Source of the DNA: Faecalibacterium sp. An122
GTDB taxonomy: Bacteria; Bacillota; Clostridia; Oscillospirales; Ruminococcaceae
Assembly: GCF_002160895.1 (NCBI RefSeq)
Contig: NZ_NFLL01000006.1
Coordinates: 62,001 to 126,000 of the forward strand
Direction: 5' to 3'
DNA: 64,000 bases
Part shown: positions 40,905 through 49,116 of the stretch, one piece after another
How the letters are laid out: each line of letters begins with the position of its first letter
Position numbering within the stretch: position 1 is the stretch's first letter
Notes under the pieces: generated by a model
Databases searched by the model: none
Told to the model about the DNA's origin: nothing
The model's input: the letters and a program-made list of their open reading frames with translations, nothing else
Program-made: the position numbers and the translations under genes

Positions 40905-42845
40905 TTATGCAGTTTGTGATGTTTCCGTTTCTTTGGCTTTCCGCTTTTCCTGCCGGTAGAACTTCTCCCGGCAGGCGGGTTTGCAAAATTTAGCGTTAGG
41001 GCGGACAGACTGGAACGGCTCTCCGCAGCACTGGCACACTAGCTGGTACGGTTCACCCGGAACGATCAGCCCCTCGGCAATCTTCTGTTTGCGCTCCTTC
41101 TGGCGCAGATATTTTTCATGGTCACGGATACGCTTCTGGCGGCGCTTTTCTTCTGCGGCCAGTTCTTCCTCGGTAGGTTCGGGCATGGGCACTTCAAACT
41201 TCCCGATGAAATTCAGATAAATCTCAATTTCCTGCACCCGCTCCCCGGTGCTTCGGTCTGGGGCATGGACCAGAATTTTCTCCACAAATTCATGGATCAT
41301 AGGGGCGGTCAGCTCGGTGAAATCCGTATATTTCTGCGCCAGCGCCAGAAAGTGGCTGGCACGGTCCGTATCCTCGTGAAATTGGTCCAACTGTGCCTGC
41401 TCGGATGCAAGCAGCTGTTCCAGCTCCGCCTGTTCCTTTTCATATTCGGCACACAGCAGCTCGAACCGTTTTTCTTCCAACTTGCCCATGGCATAGGTTT
41501 CGTACAGCTTTTTAATCAGCACGTCCAGCTCGGCGCTGCGCCTGCGCTCCTTGGCGACCTTGCGTTTCAGCTCCTTTGCCGCCTCCTGCTGGCGAACCTG
41601 TGAAATGCTGCGAACTTTCTGAATAAATTCCTCCTTGTTATGAATGGCGTAGTTAGCGGTAGTGCGGATGGTTTCCAGAATCAGGGCATTCAGAGCCTTA
41701 GTGCTGACCGTGTGAGAAGAACACATCTGAGTTTCTCGCTCAAAGGTCAGGGTGTAGGTGGAGCAGCTGTAAAAATCCACGGAATATTCCCGCCCGTCCT
41801 TTTTGCGCTTGCCCCGGTGGTTATACATTTTGGCTCCACAGTCAGCACAAAACACAAGGCCGGTCAGGGGATTGGCGACGCCGGTGGTGTCCGTCCGGCG
41901 CACCGTCCGTTTCACCTGCTGGGCAAGCTGCCACGTTTCCGGGTCAACAATGGCCTCGTGGGTGTTCTCAAAAATCAGCCAATCCTCCGGGGCGTTCTTC
42001 ACCCGCTTATCCCGGTAGGACTTTTTAGAGGAACGGAAGTTCACCGTATGCCCCATATATTCCGGCCTTTCCAGCAGGGTACTGACGGTGTTGCCGTACC
42101 AGTCATAGGGACGGTTCTTGTCCAGCATGGATGTTCCGCCTTTTTTGCCCTGCTTTTTCTGCTTCGCCCGCTGTTTGGCGAGATAGTAGCCGGGGCATTC
42201 TACCTTTTCGGCGGTGAGCATTTTGGAAATCTCATACGGCCCGTGTCCTTCCACGGCCAGCCGGAAAATACGCCGCACCACGGCGGCGGCTTCCTCATCC
42301 ACCAGCCAGTGATCTTTGTCCTCCGGGTCTTTCTTGTAGCCGTAGATGGCGCTGTTGGAGGTGGGCTTGCCTGACTTGCCCTTGACACGGTATGCTGCCG
42401 AAACCTTTTTGGACTGGTCGCGCAGATACCATTCGTTCATGATGTTGAGAAAGGGCGCAAATTCGCCGCTTTCCTGTTCCTCGCTGTCGATGTTGTTGGC
42501 GACAGCAACAAAATGAACCCCATTCTCCCGGAACATTACCTCGGTGTAAAAGCCGGTTTGCAGGTAATTCCTTCCAATCCGACTGAGGTCTTTACACAGC
42601 AGATGGGCTACCTTTCCCGCCTCAATATCCGCCACAAGGCGCTTCCATGCGGGACGGTCAAAGTTGCCGCCCGACCACCCATCATCCGTGTAGTGGACGA
42701 TATTGGTGTAGCCCCGCTGTGCTGCATAGCTTTCGAGATAACGTTTCTGGTTCAGAATGGAGTTCGAATCGCCCGTGAGGTCATCATCACGGGACAGGCG
42801 CTCATAGAGCGCGGTAATTTTTTCTTCCGTCTGTCTGTTTGCCAT
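40905..42845 (-). CDS. Large serine recombinase, element integrase
   Basis: A complete 646-residue serine integrase. The catalytic serine is in ALYERLSRDDDL near residue 16 and the resolvase core includes HYTDDGWSGGNFDRPAWKRL, then CKDLSRIGRNYLQTGFY. The Recombinase domain (VEGHGPYEISKMLTAEKVECPGYY) is followed by the zinc ribbon (VFCADCGAKMYN...CSTYTL, HTVSTKALN), a coiled coil and a second C-terminal Cys cluster (YQLVCQCCGEPFQ, then KFCKPACREKFY). It cuts and joins att sites without cofactors. It is the only intact integrase in the window and likely moves region C. Confidence 0.93.
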   Translation of the reverse strand: MANRQTEEKITALYERLSRDDDLTGDSNSILNQKRYLESYAAQRGYTNIVHYTDDGWSGGNFDRPAWKRLVADIEAGKVAHLLCKDLSRIGRNYLQTGFYTEVMFRENGVHFVAVANNIDSEEQESGEFAPFLNIMNEWYLRDQSKKVSAAYRVKGKSGKPTSNSAIYGYKKDPEDKDHWLVDEEAAAVVRRIFRLAVEGHGPYEISKMLTAEKVECPGYYLAKQRAKQKKQGKKGGTSMLDKNRPYDWYGNTVSTLLERPEYMGHTVNFRSSKKSYRDKRVKNAPEDWLIFENTHEAIVDPETWQLAQQVKRTVRRTDTTGVANPLTGLVFCADCGAKMYNHRGKRKKDGREYSVDFYSCSTYTLTFERETQMCSSHTVSTKALNALILETIRTTANYAIHNKEEFIQKVRSISQVRQQEAAKELKRKVAKERRRSAELDVLIKKLYETYAMGKLEEKRFELLCAEYEKEQAELEQLLASEQAQLDQFHEDTDRASHFLALAQKYTDFTELTAPMIHEFVEKILVHAPDRSTGERVQEIEIYLNFIGKFEVPMPEPTEEELAAEEKRRQKRIRDHEKYLRQKERKQKIAEGLIVPGEPYQLVCQCCGEPFQSVRPNAKFCKPACREKFYRQEKRKAKETETSQTA

Positions 42846-42846
42846 A

Positions 42847-43050
42847 TCAGGCGCTCCTTTCAGACGGACGGCTCATTTGTGGCAGTTCCATTATACAACA
42901 TTCCGGCTGGTTTGCCAGCCCGTCGTTGCGAATCAGCCGCAAAATTTTATCTTCCATGGTTTCCTTGGCGGTTTCGCTGAGATAGACACGAACTTTATAG
43001 GTTGTGCTGCCAATGTGCCGGGTCAGAAACACGGCGTTTTTATCTGCCAT
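42847..43050 (-). CDS. TnpW family transposon protein
   Basis: A 67-residue protein (MADKNAVFLTRHIGSTTYKV, then RVYLSETAKETMEDKILRLI) that fits the TnpW family, small proteins encoded just upstream of serine integrases in Firmicutes elements. One base separates it from the integrase start, so the two are co-translated. It may assist recombination directionality; this is inferred from its position. Confidence 0.8.
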   Translation of the reverse strand: MADKNAVFLTRHIGSTTYKVRVYLSETAKETMEDKILRLIRNDGLANQPECCIMELPQMSRPSERSA

Positions 43051-43312
43051 AGAACCTCCCTTTCTTGCGCTTTCGGCGCATACGGTGTATACTGTTGTTA
43101 TAGTTCCATTGTTTGTAACCTGCGATTGTGTTACTTGTTTTTTGTGTCAAGCCTGAACATGGCGAAAGCCCCCTTTCTCCCGTGTGAATGAGCAAATGTA
43201 ACCCAAGTAACTCGTTTTTAGATTACTCTTTCACTAATAGGAGAAATCCGGGGTGCAAAACGGAACCATTTTTGAAAAATCGCAAAATATTTTTTTGAAA
43301 AGAGGTGGAGTC
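43051..43312. promoter_or_regulatory. Divergent promoter region
   Basis: The 262 bases between the minus-strand TnpW gene and the plus-strand sigma-like gene hold no gene. Repeated GTAAC/GTTAC words appear at about 43108-43133 and 43198-43212 and could be regulator sites. Both operons must start here. Confidence 0.45.
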
Positions 43313-44161
43313 ATGGCGTATCTGTCTGATGACGAGCTTCTGGATACCGAGGGTGGCTTCACCGGATGGGACGCTGGAACAGGCACTGGGGCAGAGGAAA
43401 CGCTGGAACCGGCGCTTGCGGAAGAACGTCTGGCCGAGCTGGAAAGCGAGCTGGAGCAGGACGAGCATCCCATCAACTATGAAGCGGAGCTGGAGGACGA
43501 GGAAGAAGAAGCTGCCCCAGTCAGTGATAAACGGCTCAAACGGGAGATGCGGGCCGAGGCCATGCGGCGGCTGGAGGAAGCCGCCCGCACGGAGAAGGAT
43601 TTCCGGGCCGTGGTGGAGGAATGGAACAAGCTGGACCGAAACCGGGAACGCCGGGAACGGGACCATGAAAACCTCCGTGGAGATGTGCCGATGGAATATC
43701 AGGCGGTGCCCGAACCGAAGCTCATTCCCCGCTGGATGAACAACCCCGCATACCGGCAGCTGATGGCCGGGAACTTTCTGGACATCCTGTTTGACTGCCC
43801 CTATGAGATGCACAACCTGACCGCCGACGCCTTTATATCCCGCATGGTGGAGGAACTGAGCGAGGAACACAAGGAAGTTCTGTATTTCCTCTCTTTGCGG
43901 CTGTACAGCACCACCCGGCTTGCCGCTGTGCGTGGGCAGTCTGACCGCAATATCCGCAAGCTGCGAAAGACCATCCACAAGAAATTGCAGCGCCAGATGT
44001 ATAACCATCTGTGCGGCAAGCAGGAGCATGGCGGCAGCCTGACCTTGCGGGAACGCCAATTTTTTGAGGAATACTCGAAAATCGCACAGAAGCAGGGCAA
44101 GGATGCTGTGATCCGGCGTGAGAATAAAACCAGGCGCAGAAAAAAGAAAAACCGCCCCTGA
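43313..44161 (+). CDS. Sigma-70-like helix-turn-helix protein
   Basis: A 282-residue protein starting at the ATG at 43313 behind AGAGGTGG; the frame upstream has no ribosome site. The first 130 residues are acidic and charged. Residues about 180-230 (LSEEHKEVLYFLSLRLYSTTRLAAVRGQSDRNIRKLRKTI, in pieces) resemble sigma region 4, whose HTH binds -35 DNA, but no region 2 is evident. The C-terminus is very basic (KTRRRKKKNRP). It may be an element-specific regulator. It is the first gene of a three-gene operon. Confidence 0.65.
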   Translation: MAYLSDDELLDTEGGFTGWDAGTGTGAEETLEPALAEERLAELESELEQDEHPINYEAELEDEEEEAAPVSDKRLKREMRAEAMRRLEEAARTEKDFRAVVEEWNKLDRNRERRERDHENLRGDVPMEYQAVPEPKLIPRWMNNPAYRQLMAGNFLDILFDCPYEMHNLTADAFISRMVEELSEEHKEVLYFLSLRLYSTTRLAAVRGQSDRNIRKLRKTIHKKLQRQMYNHLCGKQEHGGSLTLRERQFFEEYSKIAQKQGKDAVIRRENKTRRRKKKNRP

Positions 44162-44192
44162 TAATTGGGACGATTCAGAAGAAAGGGCGTGT

Positions 44193-45113
44193 ATGATGAA
44201 AAATTTATTTGAGCAGTCCCGTTCCCATTGGGTGCGGTACGATCACTACGAGCTGAAAACAGCGGAAGATGGCAAGCGGTACATCACCCCCGGCAAGAGT
44301 GCAAAGCCGGATGTCTACAATCCGCTGAAAGAGGTCCCCAACATTGTGCTAGATGCCCTGAATGTAGGGATGTTAATGATGGGACGCAAGCCGGAAGCAG
44401 AAGTGGAAAAGGCAGTGATGGAGTTTGTCACCCGGTACGGCCTGCTGGGGCTGATGACCGCCCTGCCCACCACGCCGTCCTTTATGGACTATGAGGCGGT
44501 ATACCTGCCCAAAAACCACTTTATCAAGGAAGAATCCATGGAGACAGACAAATATCTGTCCCTGTTTTATCCCTTTGACCAGCTGGACTTGGTGAAAAAG
44601 GGCATTGAATCCACATGGAATGTGTCCGGTGACCGGACGATGGTTGCCCTGACCATGACTTTCATGGACGAACCGATGGCGAAGAATATGAGTTTCCAGC
44701 GGGAATATGCGGAACCCTACGACTGGGTTGCCCAGCAGTTCAAGGACTGGGCCTTTACGCTGACCACCGCCATTTTGTACTACAATGACTATGATTCCAT
44801 CGACGAGGACGCACGGGGGCTGTACCGCAAGGCCATGGCTGCGTTCGGTGGGATTGCCCCCAGCTACCACATTGAGCTGCTGGATAAGCCCACCATTTAC
44901 TGGGATTTTCACTCCCTGCTGCTGGGTATCCAGATGATGTTCAGCTTCATGCTGGTGGACGTTGACCAGCCCCTGCGCCTGTGCAAGCACTGCCAGAAGG
45001 TATTCCTGGGCAGTCGGTCCAACGCCGCCTTTTGCAGCCCACGGTGCAAGAACCAGTACAATGTCTACAAGAGCCGGGGAAAGAACCGGACGGATGGAGG
45101 TGACGAGGAATGA
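44193..45113 (+). CDS. Zinc-ribbon protein of unknown function (DUF6076-like)
   Basis: A 306-residue protein (MMKNLFEQSRSHWVRYDHYE) starting at 44193 behind GAAAGG. The body is helical and aromatic-rich. The C-terminus has a CGNR-like zinc ribbon: LRLCKHCQKVFLGSRSNAAFC followed by SPRCKNQYNVYKSR. Its stop overlaps the RhuM start (ATGA). It is often seen with element regulators, but its activity is unknown. A frame starting at 44118 overlaps the previous gene and is not favoured. Confidence 0.68.
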   Translation: MMKNLFEQSRSHWVRYDHYELKTAEDGKRYITPGKSAKPDVYNPLKEVPNIVLDALNVGMLMMGRKPEAEVEKAVMEFVTRYGLLGLMTALPTTPSFMDYEAVYLPKNHFIKEESMETDKYLSLFYPFDQLDLVKKGIESTWNVSGDRTMVALTMTFMDEPMAKNMSFQREYAEPYDWVAQQFKDWAFTLTTAILYYNDYDSIDEDARGLYRKAMAAFGGIAPSYHIELLDKPTIYWDFHSLLLGIQMMFSFMLVDVDQPLRLCKHCQKVFLGSRSNAAFCSPRCKNQYNVYKSRGKNRTDGGDEE

Positions 45114-46138
45114 GTGAGGAACAGGGACTGACCCCGTATGAAACCAGAGAAATCCTCTTTTACAAGACCGAAAACGGAGAGGTGCGGGTGGAAATCCTAC
45201 TCTTTCAGGAAAACCTCTGGCTGACACAGGCAAAAATGGCAGAACTGTTCGAGGTGCAGAAAGCGGCCATTTCTAAGCATCTGAAAAACATTTTTGAATC
45301 CGGCGAACTGAGCGAGGATTCAGTTGTTTCCAAAATGGAAACAACTGCGGCAGACGGGAAACGGTATCAGACCAACTACTACAATCTGGACGCCATTATC
45401 GCTGTGGGGTATCGTGTGAACTCCAAAAAGGCGACCATGTTCCGCATTTGGGCGAACAGGGTGTTGAAAGAGTTCATCATCAAGGGCTATGTGATGGATG
45501 ACGCACGGCTGCGAGAGCCGGAGAACTTTTTCGGCAAGGATTATTTCGAAGAACAGCTGGAGCGTATCCGGGACATCCGGGCCAGCGAGAGAAGGTTCTA
45601 CCAGAAAATCACGGACATCTATTCCCAGTGCAGCGCCGACTACGATGTGGAAAGCCCCATCACAAAGAAGTTTTTCGCCACGGTGCAGAACAAGCTCCAC
45701 TATGCGGTCACCCATCATACCGCCGCCGAGATCGTATATGGCCGTGCCGACAGCACCAAGCCCAACATGGGCCTGACCACATGGAAAAACGCCCCCAAAG
45801 GCCGTATCCGCAAATCGGATATCACCGTTGCCAAAAACTATCTGAACGAAACGGAAATGCGAAACCTGAACGAGATCGTCACTATGTATCTGGACTATGC
45901 GGAGCGGCAGGCTCGCAGGGGAAATGTCATGTATATGGCCGACTGGGTCAAGCGGCTTGACGCATTTTTACAGTTCAACGAGGAAGATATTCTGCATGAT
46001 AAGGGCAAGGTGACTGCCGCCATCGCCAAAGCCTTTGCCGAGAAAGAGTTTGAAAAGTTCCGAGTTTTGCAGGACAGGACCTATCAGAGCGACTTTGACA
46101 AGCTGGTTGCAGAGACTTCGGCTGATCTGATAGAATAA
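45110..46138 (+). CDS. RhuM family protein
   Basis: A 342-residue protein with the RhuM pattern: ILFYKTENGEVRVEILLFQE, NLWLTQAKMAELFEVQKAAISKHLKNIF (an HTH-like segment), YNLDAIIAVGYRVNSKKATMFR and WANRVLKEFIIKGYVMDDAR. RhuM was first noted as a Salmonella pathogenicity-island protein and is common on mobile elements, often near Fic/Doc-type genes; its biochemical role is not settled. It is coupled to the zinc-ribbon gene and followed by a strong terminator. Confidence 0.88.
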   Translation: MSEEQGLTPYETREILFYKTENGEVRVEILLFQENLWLTQAKMAELFEVQKAAISKHLKNIFESGELSEDSVVSKMETTAADGKRYQTNYYNLDAIIAVGYRVNSKKATMFRIWANRVLKEFIIKGYVMDDARLREPENFFGKDYFEEQLERIRDIRASERRFYQKITDIYSQCSADYDVESPITKKFFATVQNKLHYAVTHHTAAEIVYGRADSTKPNMGLTTWKNAPKGRIRKSDITVAKNYLNETEMRNLNEIVTMYLDYAERQARRGNVMYMADWVKRLDAFLQFNEEDILHDKGKVTAAIAKAFAEKEFEKFRVLQDRTYQSDFDKLVAETSADLIE

Positions 46139-46151
46139 CCGTATACACAGA

Positions 46152-46195
46152 AAGCCCACGCCACCGGTTCTCTTTCCGGCTGCGTGGGCTTTTTC
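46152..46195 (+). terminator. Terminator after rhuM
   Basis: AAGCCCACGC pairs with GCGTGGGCTT, extended by an ACCGG/CCGG inner stem, and is followed by TTTTTC on the plus strand. It lies 14 bases after the rhuM stop and also ends the converging minus-strand gene region. Confidence 0.88.
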
Positions 46196-46204
46196 GGCCA
46201 TCGC

Positions 46205-46480
46205 TTATTTCTTGTTTCGCAGCTGTTCATAGGCTTCCTGTTGGGCGATCAGCCCCGCAGAAAAGCCATACTTGAAATGGCTCTCGCTTTCCTCGCACTG
46301 GGCAATAGCGTTCTGCGCCCGGAGTTCCTCCACCAGAGCATAGTCCTCTTTGCTGAGCCGCTGGGATAGCTGCTCCATCAACGCCGCACAGGTTTGGACC
46401 GCCTTGCGGTATACCGGGGACGTGGGAACAACGGTTTCACAGGGATAAAGCTCCCCGTTATACATGGCTTCTAAAATCAT
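46205..46480 (-). CDS. DUF6809-like small protein
   Basis: A 91-residue helical protein starting MILEAMYNGELYPCETVVP at 46480, behind GGGAGGG. The C-terminal segment FKYGFSAGLIAQQEAYEQLR and the N-terminal motif fit small ICE proteins labelled DUF6809. It follows tnpV by 13 bases. The role is unknown. Confidence 0.65.
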   Translation of the reverse strand: MILEAMYNGELYPCETVVPTSPVYRKAVQTCAALMEQLSQRLSKEDYALVEELRAQNAIAQCEESESHFKYGFSAGLIAQQEAYEQLRNKK

Positions 46481-46493
46481 TGTGTTCCCTCCC

Positions 46494-46844
46494 TCAACAG
46501 TAGACCAGCTCAGCCAGGACAATTTCCTCGGCCCTATTGTGGATGGAGTTCATGGAGCGCACCCACTCCATCTGGTCGGCAGCTTTCAGGGCTTCAGTGA
46601 CGCCCTTTTGCTGCATCATGGTTTTTTCAATGATTTCCAGCCGCTCCCGGCAGGCGGTGTCGATTTCCTCCAAGTGGGGAAACAGCTTTTCGGTGATAAT
46701 GAAATCGGTATACAGAATGGGTCGGTGTTCTTTTAAGTAGGCACGGCGCAACCGGCCATATTTCCCGATATGGTACTCTTTGGCGTCCGATAATACAAGA
46801 TCGGGAATGAAATAATCGCCGCATTTGGTGTAAGTCAGTTCCAT
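46494..46844 (-). CDS. TnpV transposon protein, complete
   Basis: A 116-residue protein starting MELTYTKCGDYFIPDLVLSD at 46844 behind AAGGAGC. It shows the full TnpV pattern (YHIGKYGRLRRAYLKEHRPI, LFPHLEEIDTACRERLEIIE, GVTEALKAADQMEWVRSMNS and a final AEEIVLAELVY). TnpV is a small protein of large-serine-recombinase transposons such as Tn4451, and its exact role is unclear. Two decayed copies occur at 29453 and 35310. The coding frame is open further upstream to 46979, but the ribosome site fixes this start. Confidence 0.83.
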   Translation of the reverse strand: MELTYTKCGDYFIPDLVLSDAKEYHIGKYGRLRRAYLKEHRPILYTDFIITEKLFPHLEEIDTACRERLEIIEKTMMQQKGVTEALKAADQMEWVRSMNSIHNRAEEIVLAELVYC

Positions 46845-46948
46845 ACAAGGCTCCTTTCGTGGGAATGTTGGTTGACAGTTACGGTAGGTTTGAGGGCATC
46901 CCTCCTTTATCATAACTGTCTTTTCATTCGCCACAAATGAGCCGCCAG

Positions 46949-47095
46949 TCATGATGTAATTTTCGGTGGTGTAATCCACCCTTTATAAATTACATCATGG
47001 TTCGATATGGAATTGCTCTCGCCTTGCAATTCGTCCTCATGGGACAATCTCGGATAAAGGGCGGTAATGAGGTTTTGGGTGGCTTGTCTTAACAT
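46949..47095 (-). pseudogene. Serine recombinase, truncated after 33 residues
   Basis: From the ATG at 47095 (AGGAT-type ribosome site upstream) the frame reads MLRQATQNLITALYPRLSHE, then DELQGESNSISN, the conserved start of large serine integrases including the catalytic serine. It then changes at a 13-bp inverted repeat and ends after 48 codons. The rest of the integrase is gone, replaced by the tnpV end. The region D element therefore lacks its own integrase. Confidence 0.8.
46950..46999. repeat. 13-bp perfect inverted repeat at the integrase breakpoint
   Basis: CATGATGTAATTT at 46950-46962 pairs with AAATTACATCATG at 46987-46999. The right arm starts exactly where similarity to serine recombinases stops, so it is probably a scar of an insertion or deletion. 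Confidence 0.8.
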
Positions 47096-47206
47096 AAAAT
47101 CCTCCGTTTCCGACAGCCAGCCCCACTATTCCGTGGTTTCATTGTACCACGGAATAGGGCGGGCTGTATAGCGGCAAAAGTGTAAAATCAGCTTCTTTAT
47201 GATTTG

Positions 47207-47395
47207 TCAAATTGCCGATTTTTGTGTAGCAGCGGCTTCCGCTTCCAGTACCCGCGCCATTTTGTCGGCGGCGGTGGTCGTGGTGTCTTTCTTGAAATAG
47301 CCGGACACGACAAGGACGGAATTGCCCATGCGGATTTCCGTCACGCAGTCGGGGCGGCGGGTGGTGCGGGTGTCGTGCTGCTGTCTATCTGCCAT
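47207..47395 (-). CDS. TnpW-like transposon protein
   Basis: A 62-residue protein starting MADRQQHDTRTTRRPDCVTE at 47395, behind AAAGGAG. The pattern (IRMGNSVLVVSGYFKKDTTT, then AADKMARVLEAE) matches the second kind of TnpW-like protein found before integrase genes. It lies 14 bases after the DnaC-like gene and would have preceded the integrase now truncated at 47095. Confidence 0.78.
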   Translation of the reverse strand: MADRQQHDTRTTRRPDCVTEIRMGNSVLVVSGYFKKDTTTTAADKMARVLEAEAAATQKSAI

Positions 47396-47409
47396 AGGCA
47401 ATACTCCTT

Positions 47410-48252
47410 TCAGTCGGTAATCAGTTTCTTCATGCTCTCCATTTTCCGCTGCGCGGTTTCCTGCCGGAAGTTGTCGCCGGTAAAGCGTACCGGGACGCAC
47501 ATGGAAAGCAGGCGGTCATAAATCCGGGAATGGGCGGTGTCCTCCGGGTTCCGCAGGTCGTCCAGCGTGAGGTTGGTCGTGACGATCAGCGGCTTGCCGC
47601 TACGGTAACGGCTGTCAATCACATTGAAAACCTGTTCCAATCCATACTCGGTGCCGCGCTCCATGCCGAAGTCGTCAAGGATAAGCAGCGGATAGCGGCA
47701 AAGGCGGGAAATGTACTCGTTGCGGTTCTCAAAGCTGGCGGCAAGGTCGTTGAGGATAAGGGCAAAGTTCGTCATGTGGACGGGGATTTCTTTCTCCATG
47801 AGGGCGTTTGCAATACAGCCCGCAAGGTAGCTTTTCCCGGTTCCCACGCCGCCCCAGAACAGGCAGCCGATATTGTCGGCTCGCATATCCTCCCAGTGTT
47901 CCACATACCGGCGGACAATCCCGGCCTGCGGATTTCTGCCGTTGTCGTTCTCAAAAGTCCAGTCCCGCATGGTGGGGTCGGTAAAGCCCCGGCGTTTCAG
48001 TTCCTCCACGGTGTCAAGGTGCCTGCGCCGCTTCTCTGCGGCCTCCCGTTCCTCGCGGGCGGCTCTCTGACAGTCGCACTCTGCCGGGTGGCGGTCACGG
48101 CCAAAGATAGCAGCCTTATCCGGCGCAAAATAGGCTTCTTTCGGCTTGCGGCACTTGCCGCAGTACAGTAAACCGTCCTCGCCGGTGTAGTCCTCCGGCT
48201 CCGGGGTGGTGGCCGTCATATTCTCCAAAACAGCGTTGATTTCGTTCTTCAT
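47410..48252 (-). CDS. DnaC-like AAA+ ATPase
   Basis: A 280-residue ATPase starting at 48252 (MKNEINAVLENMTATTPEPE). A four-cysteine zinc motif near residues 30-65 (LLYCGKCRKPK, then CDCQRA) is followed by the DnaC/IstB ATPase core: Walker A GCLFWGGVGTGKSYLAGCI near residue 134, Walker B PLLILDDFGMERG and sensor LIVTTNLTLDDL. Such proteins load the replicative helicase at the element's origin. Its ATG overlaps the repA stop by 4 bases, so initiator and loader are made together. Confidence 0.9.
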   Translation of the reverse strand: MKNEINAVLENMTATTPEPEDYTGEDGLLYCGKCRKPKEAYFAPDKAAIFGRDRHPAECDCQRAAREEREAAEKRRRHLDTVEELKRRGFTDPTMRDWTFENDNGRNPQAGIVRRYVEHWEDMRADNIGCLFWGGVGTGKSYLAGCIANALMEKEIPVHMTNFALILNDLAASFENRNEYISRLCRYPLLILDDFGMERGTEYGLEQVFNVIDSRYRSGKPLIVTTNLTLDDLRNPEDTAHSRIYDRLLSMCVPVRFTGDNFRQETAQRKMESMKKLITD

Positions 48253-49040
48253 AAACTCTCGCCCTCCTTGCATGAGTAGTCTGGTATGCCCTTTTTCGGG
48301 GCTTTCTTTTTGTCGTTCCCCGCCCATATCCGCAGGGCGGCGGCATAGTTCTGATAACTTTTCCCGTTGGCGGCAAGGTAGCGGCTCATTTCCTCGATGA
48401 ACCGTTCCAACCTGTCGGGGTACTCTGCCTGCAACTCGTCGTATTCGGTCTGCGACAGAAAAATATTCTGGTATCGGCCATAGGGCGCGGGCGGCTCCCC
48501 ACTCACTCCCATTGTTTGGCTCTCTGTAAGGTTGTTTATAGTAGTTTGGTTAGGGGACGGTTTTCCGACCATCATAAGGTCGGTTTTCTGACCATCAGTA
48601 GGACGGTTTTCCGGCTCTATGAGGGTCGGATTTCCGGCCATCAGTTGGTCGGAAAACTGTACCTGTGGCACACGCGGCACTTTCACATATAGGCGGTTCG
48701 GTGCGGAGAAGCCGCCCCGTTCCCGTTCCAGCAGCCCCGCCATGTCCAGTTCATTAAGCGCCCCCTTTATGGTGGTGCTGCCCTTATCCAGTATTTCGGC
48801 TATCTCCGCGATGGGATAGATAATATATATCCTGCCCTCGTCGTCCTGCCACTTGTTCTTCTGGGAAAGTGTGGAACGGTCTAACAGCAGCGAATACAGC
48901 AGCTTGGCGGTCTGGGAAATCTCCATTTTCAGCAGGAAACGGGGGTAGGGCAGATAGATAGGCAGCGGCGTGTCTGCCATGATATAATCAGCGATAGTAT
49001 CACCTCCCTGTGTTTCGGGTTGATTTTGGCGTTTTGTCAC
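48249..49040 (-). CDS. RepA-type replication initiator
   Basis: A 263-residue initiator. The RepA_N domain reads MADTPLPIYLPYPRFLLKME, ISQTAKLLYSLLLDRSTLSQ, then IYIIYPIAEIAEILDKGSTT and DMAGLLERERGGFSAPNRLY, a winged-helix fold. The C-terminal half (YDELQAEYPDRLERFIEEMS) resembles the DUF6017/plasmid initiator tail. The frame opens with a GTG at 49040; an ATG at about 48980 beginning MADTPLP is an alternative start. Its central DNA carries 23-bp iterons, so it probably includes its own origin. Confidence 0.85.
   Translation of the reverse strand: MTKRQNQPETQGGDTIADYIMADTPLPIYLPYPRFLLKMEISQTAKLLYSLLLDRSTLSQKNKWQDDEGRIYIIYPIAEIAEILDKGSTTIKGALNELDMAGLLERERGGFSAPNRLYVKVPRVPQVQFSDQLMAGNPTLIEPENRPTDGQKTDLMMVGKPSPNQTTINNLTESQTMGVSGEPPAPYGRYQNIFLSQTEYDELQAEYPDRLERFIEEMSRYLAANGKSYQNYAAALRIWAGNDKKKAPKKGIPDYSCKEGESL
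48555..48660. repeat. 23-bp iterons inside repA
   Basis: Four consecutive 23-base units at 48555-48577, 48578-48600, 48601-48623 and 48624-48646, plus a partial fifth. The core is GGTCGGTTTTCTGACCATCA. Because 23 is not a multiple of three, the protein is not repeated, so the DNA itself must be what is conserved. This is what initiator-binding iterons of an origin look like. Confidence 0.85.
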
Positions 49041-49116
49041 GCCTTAGAACGGCGTTTCCGGTGGAAAAGGATAAATGTATCGCGTACCCTTTGACACCCA
49101 CGAAAAAAGCCTTGAT

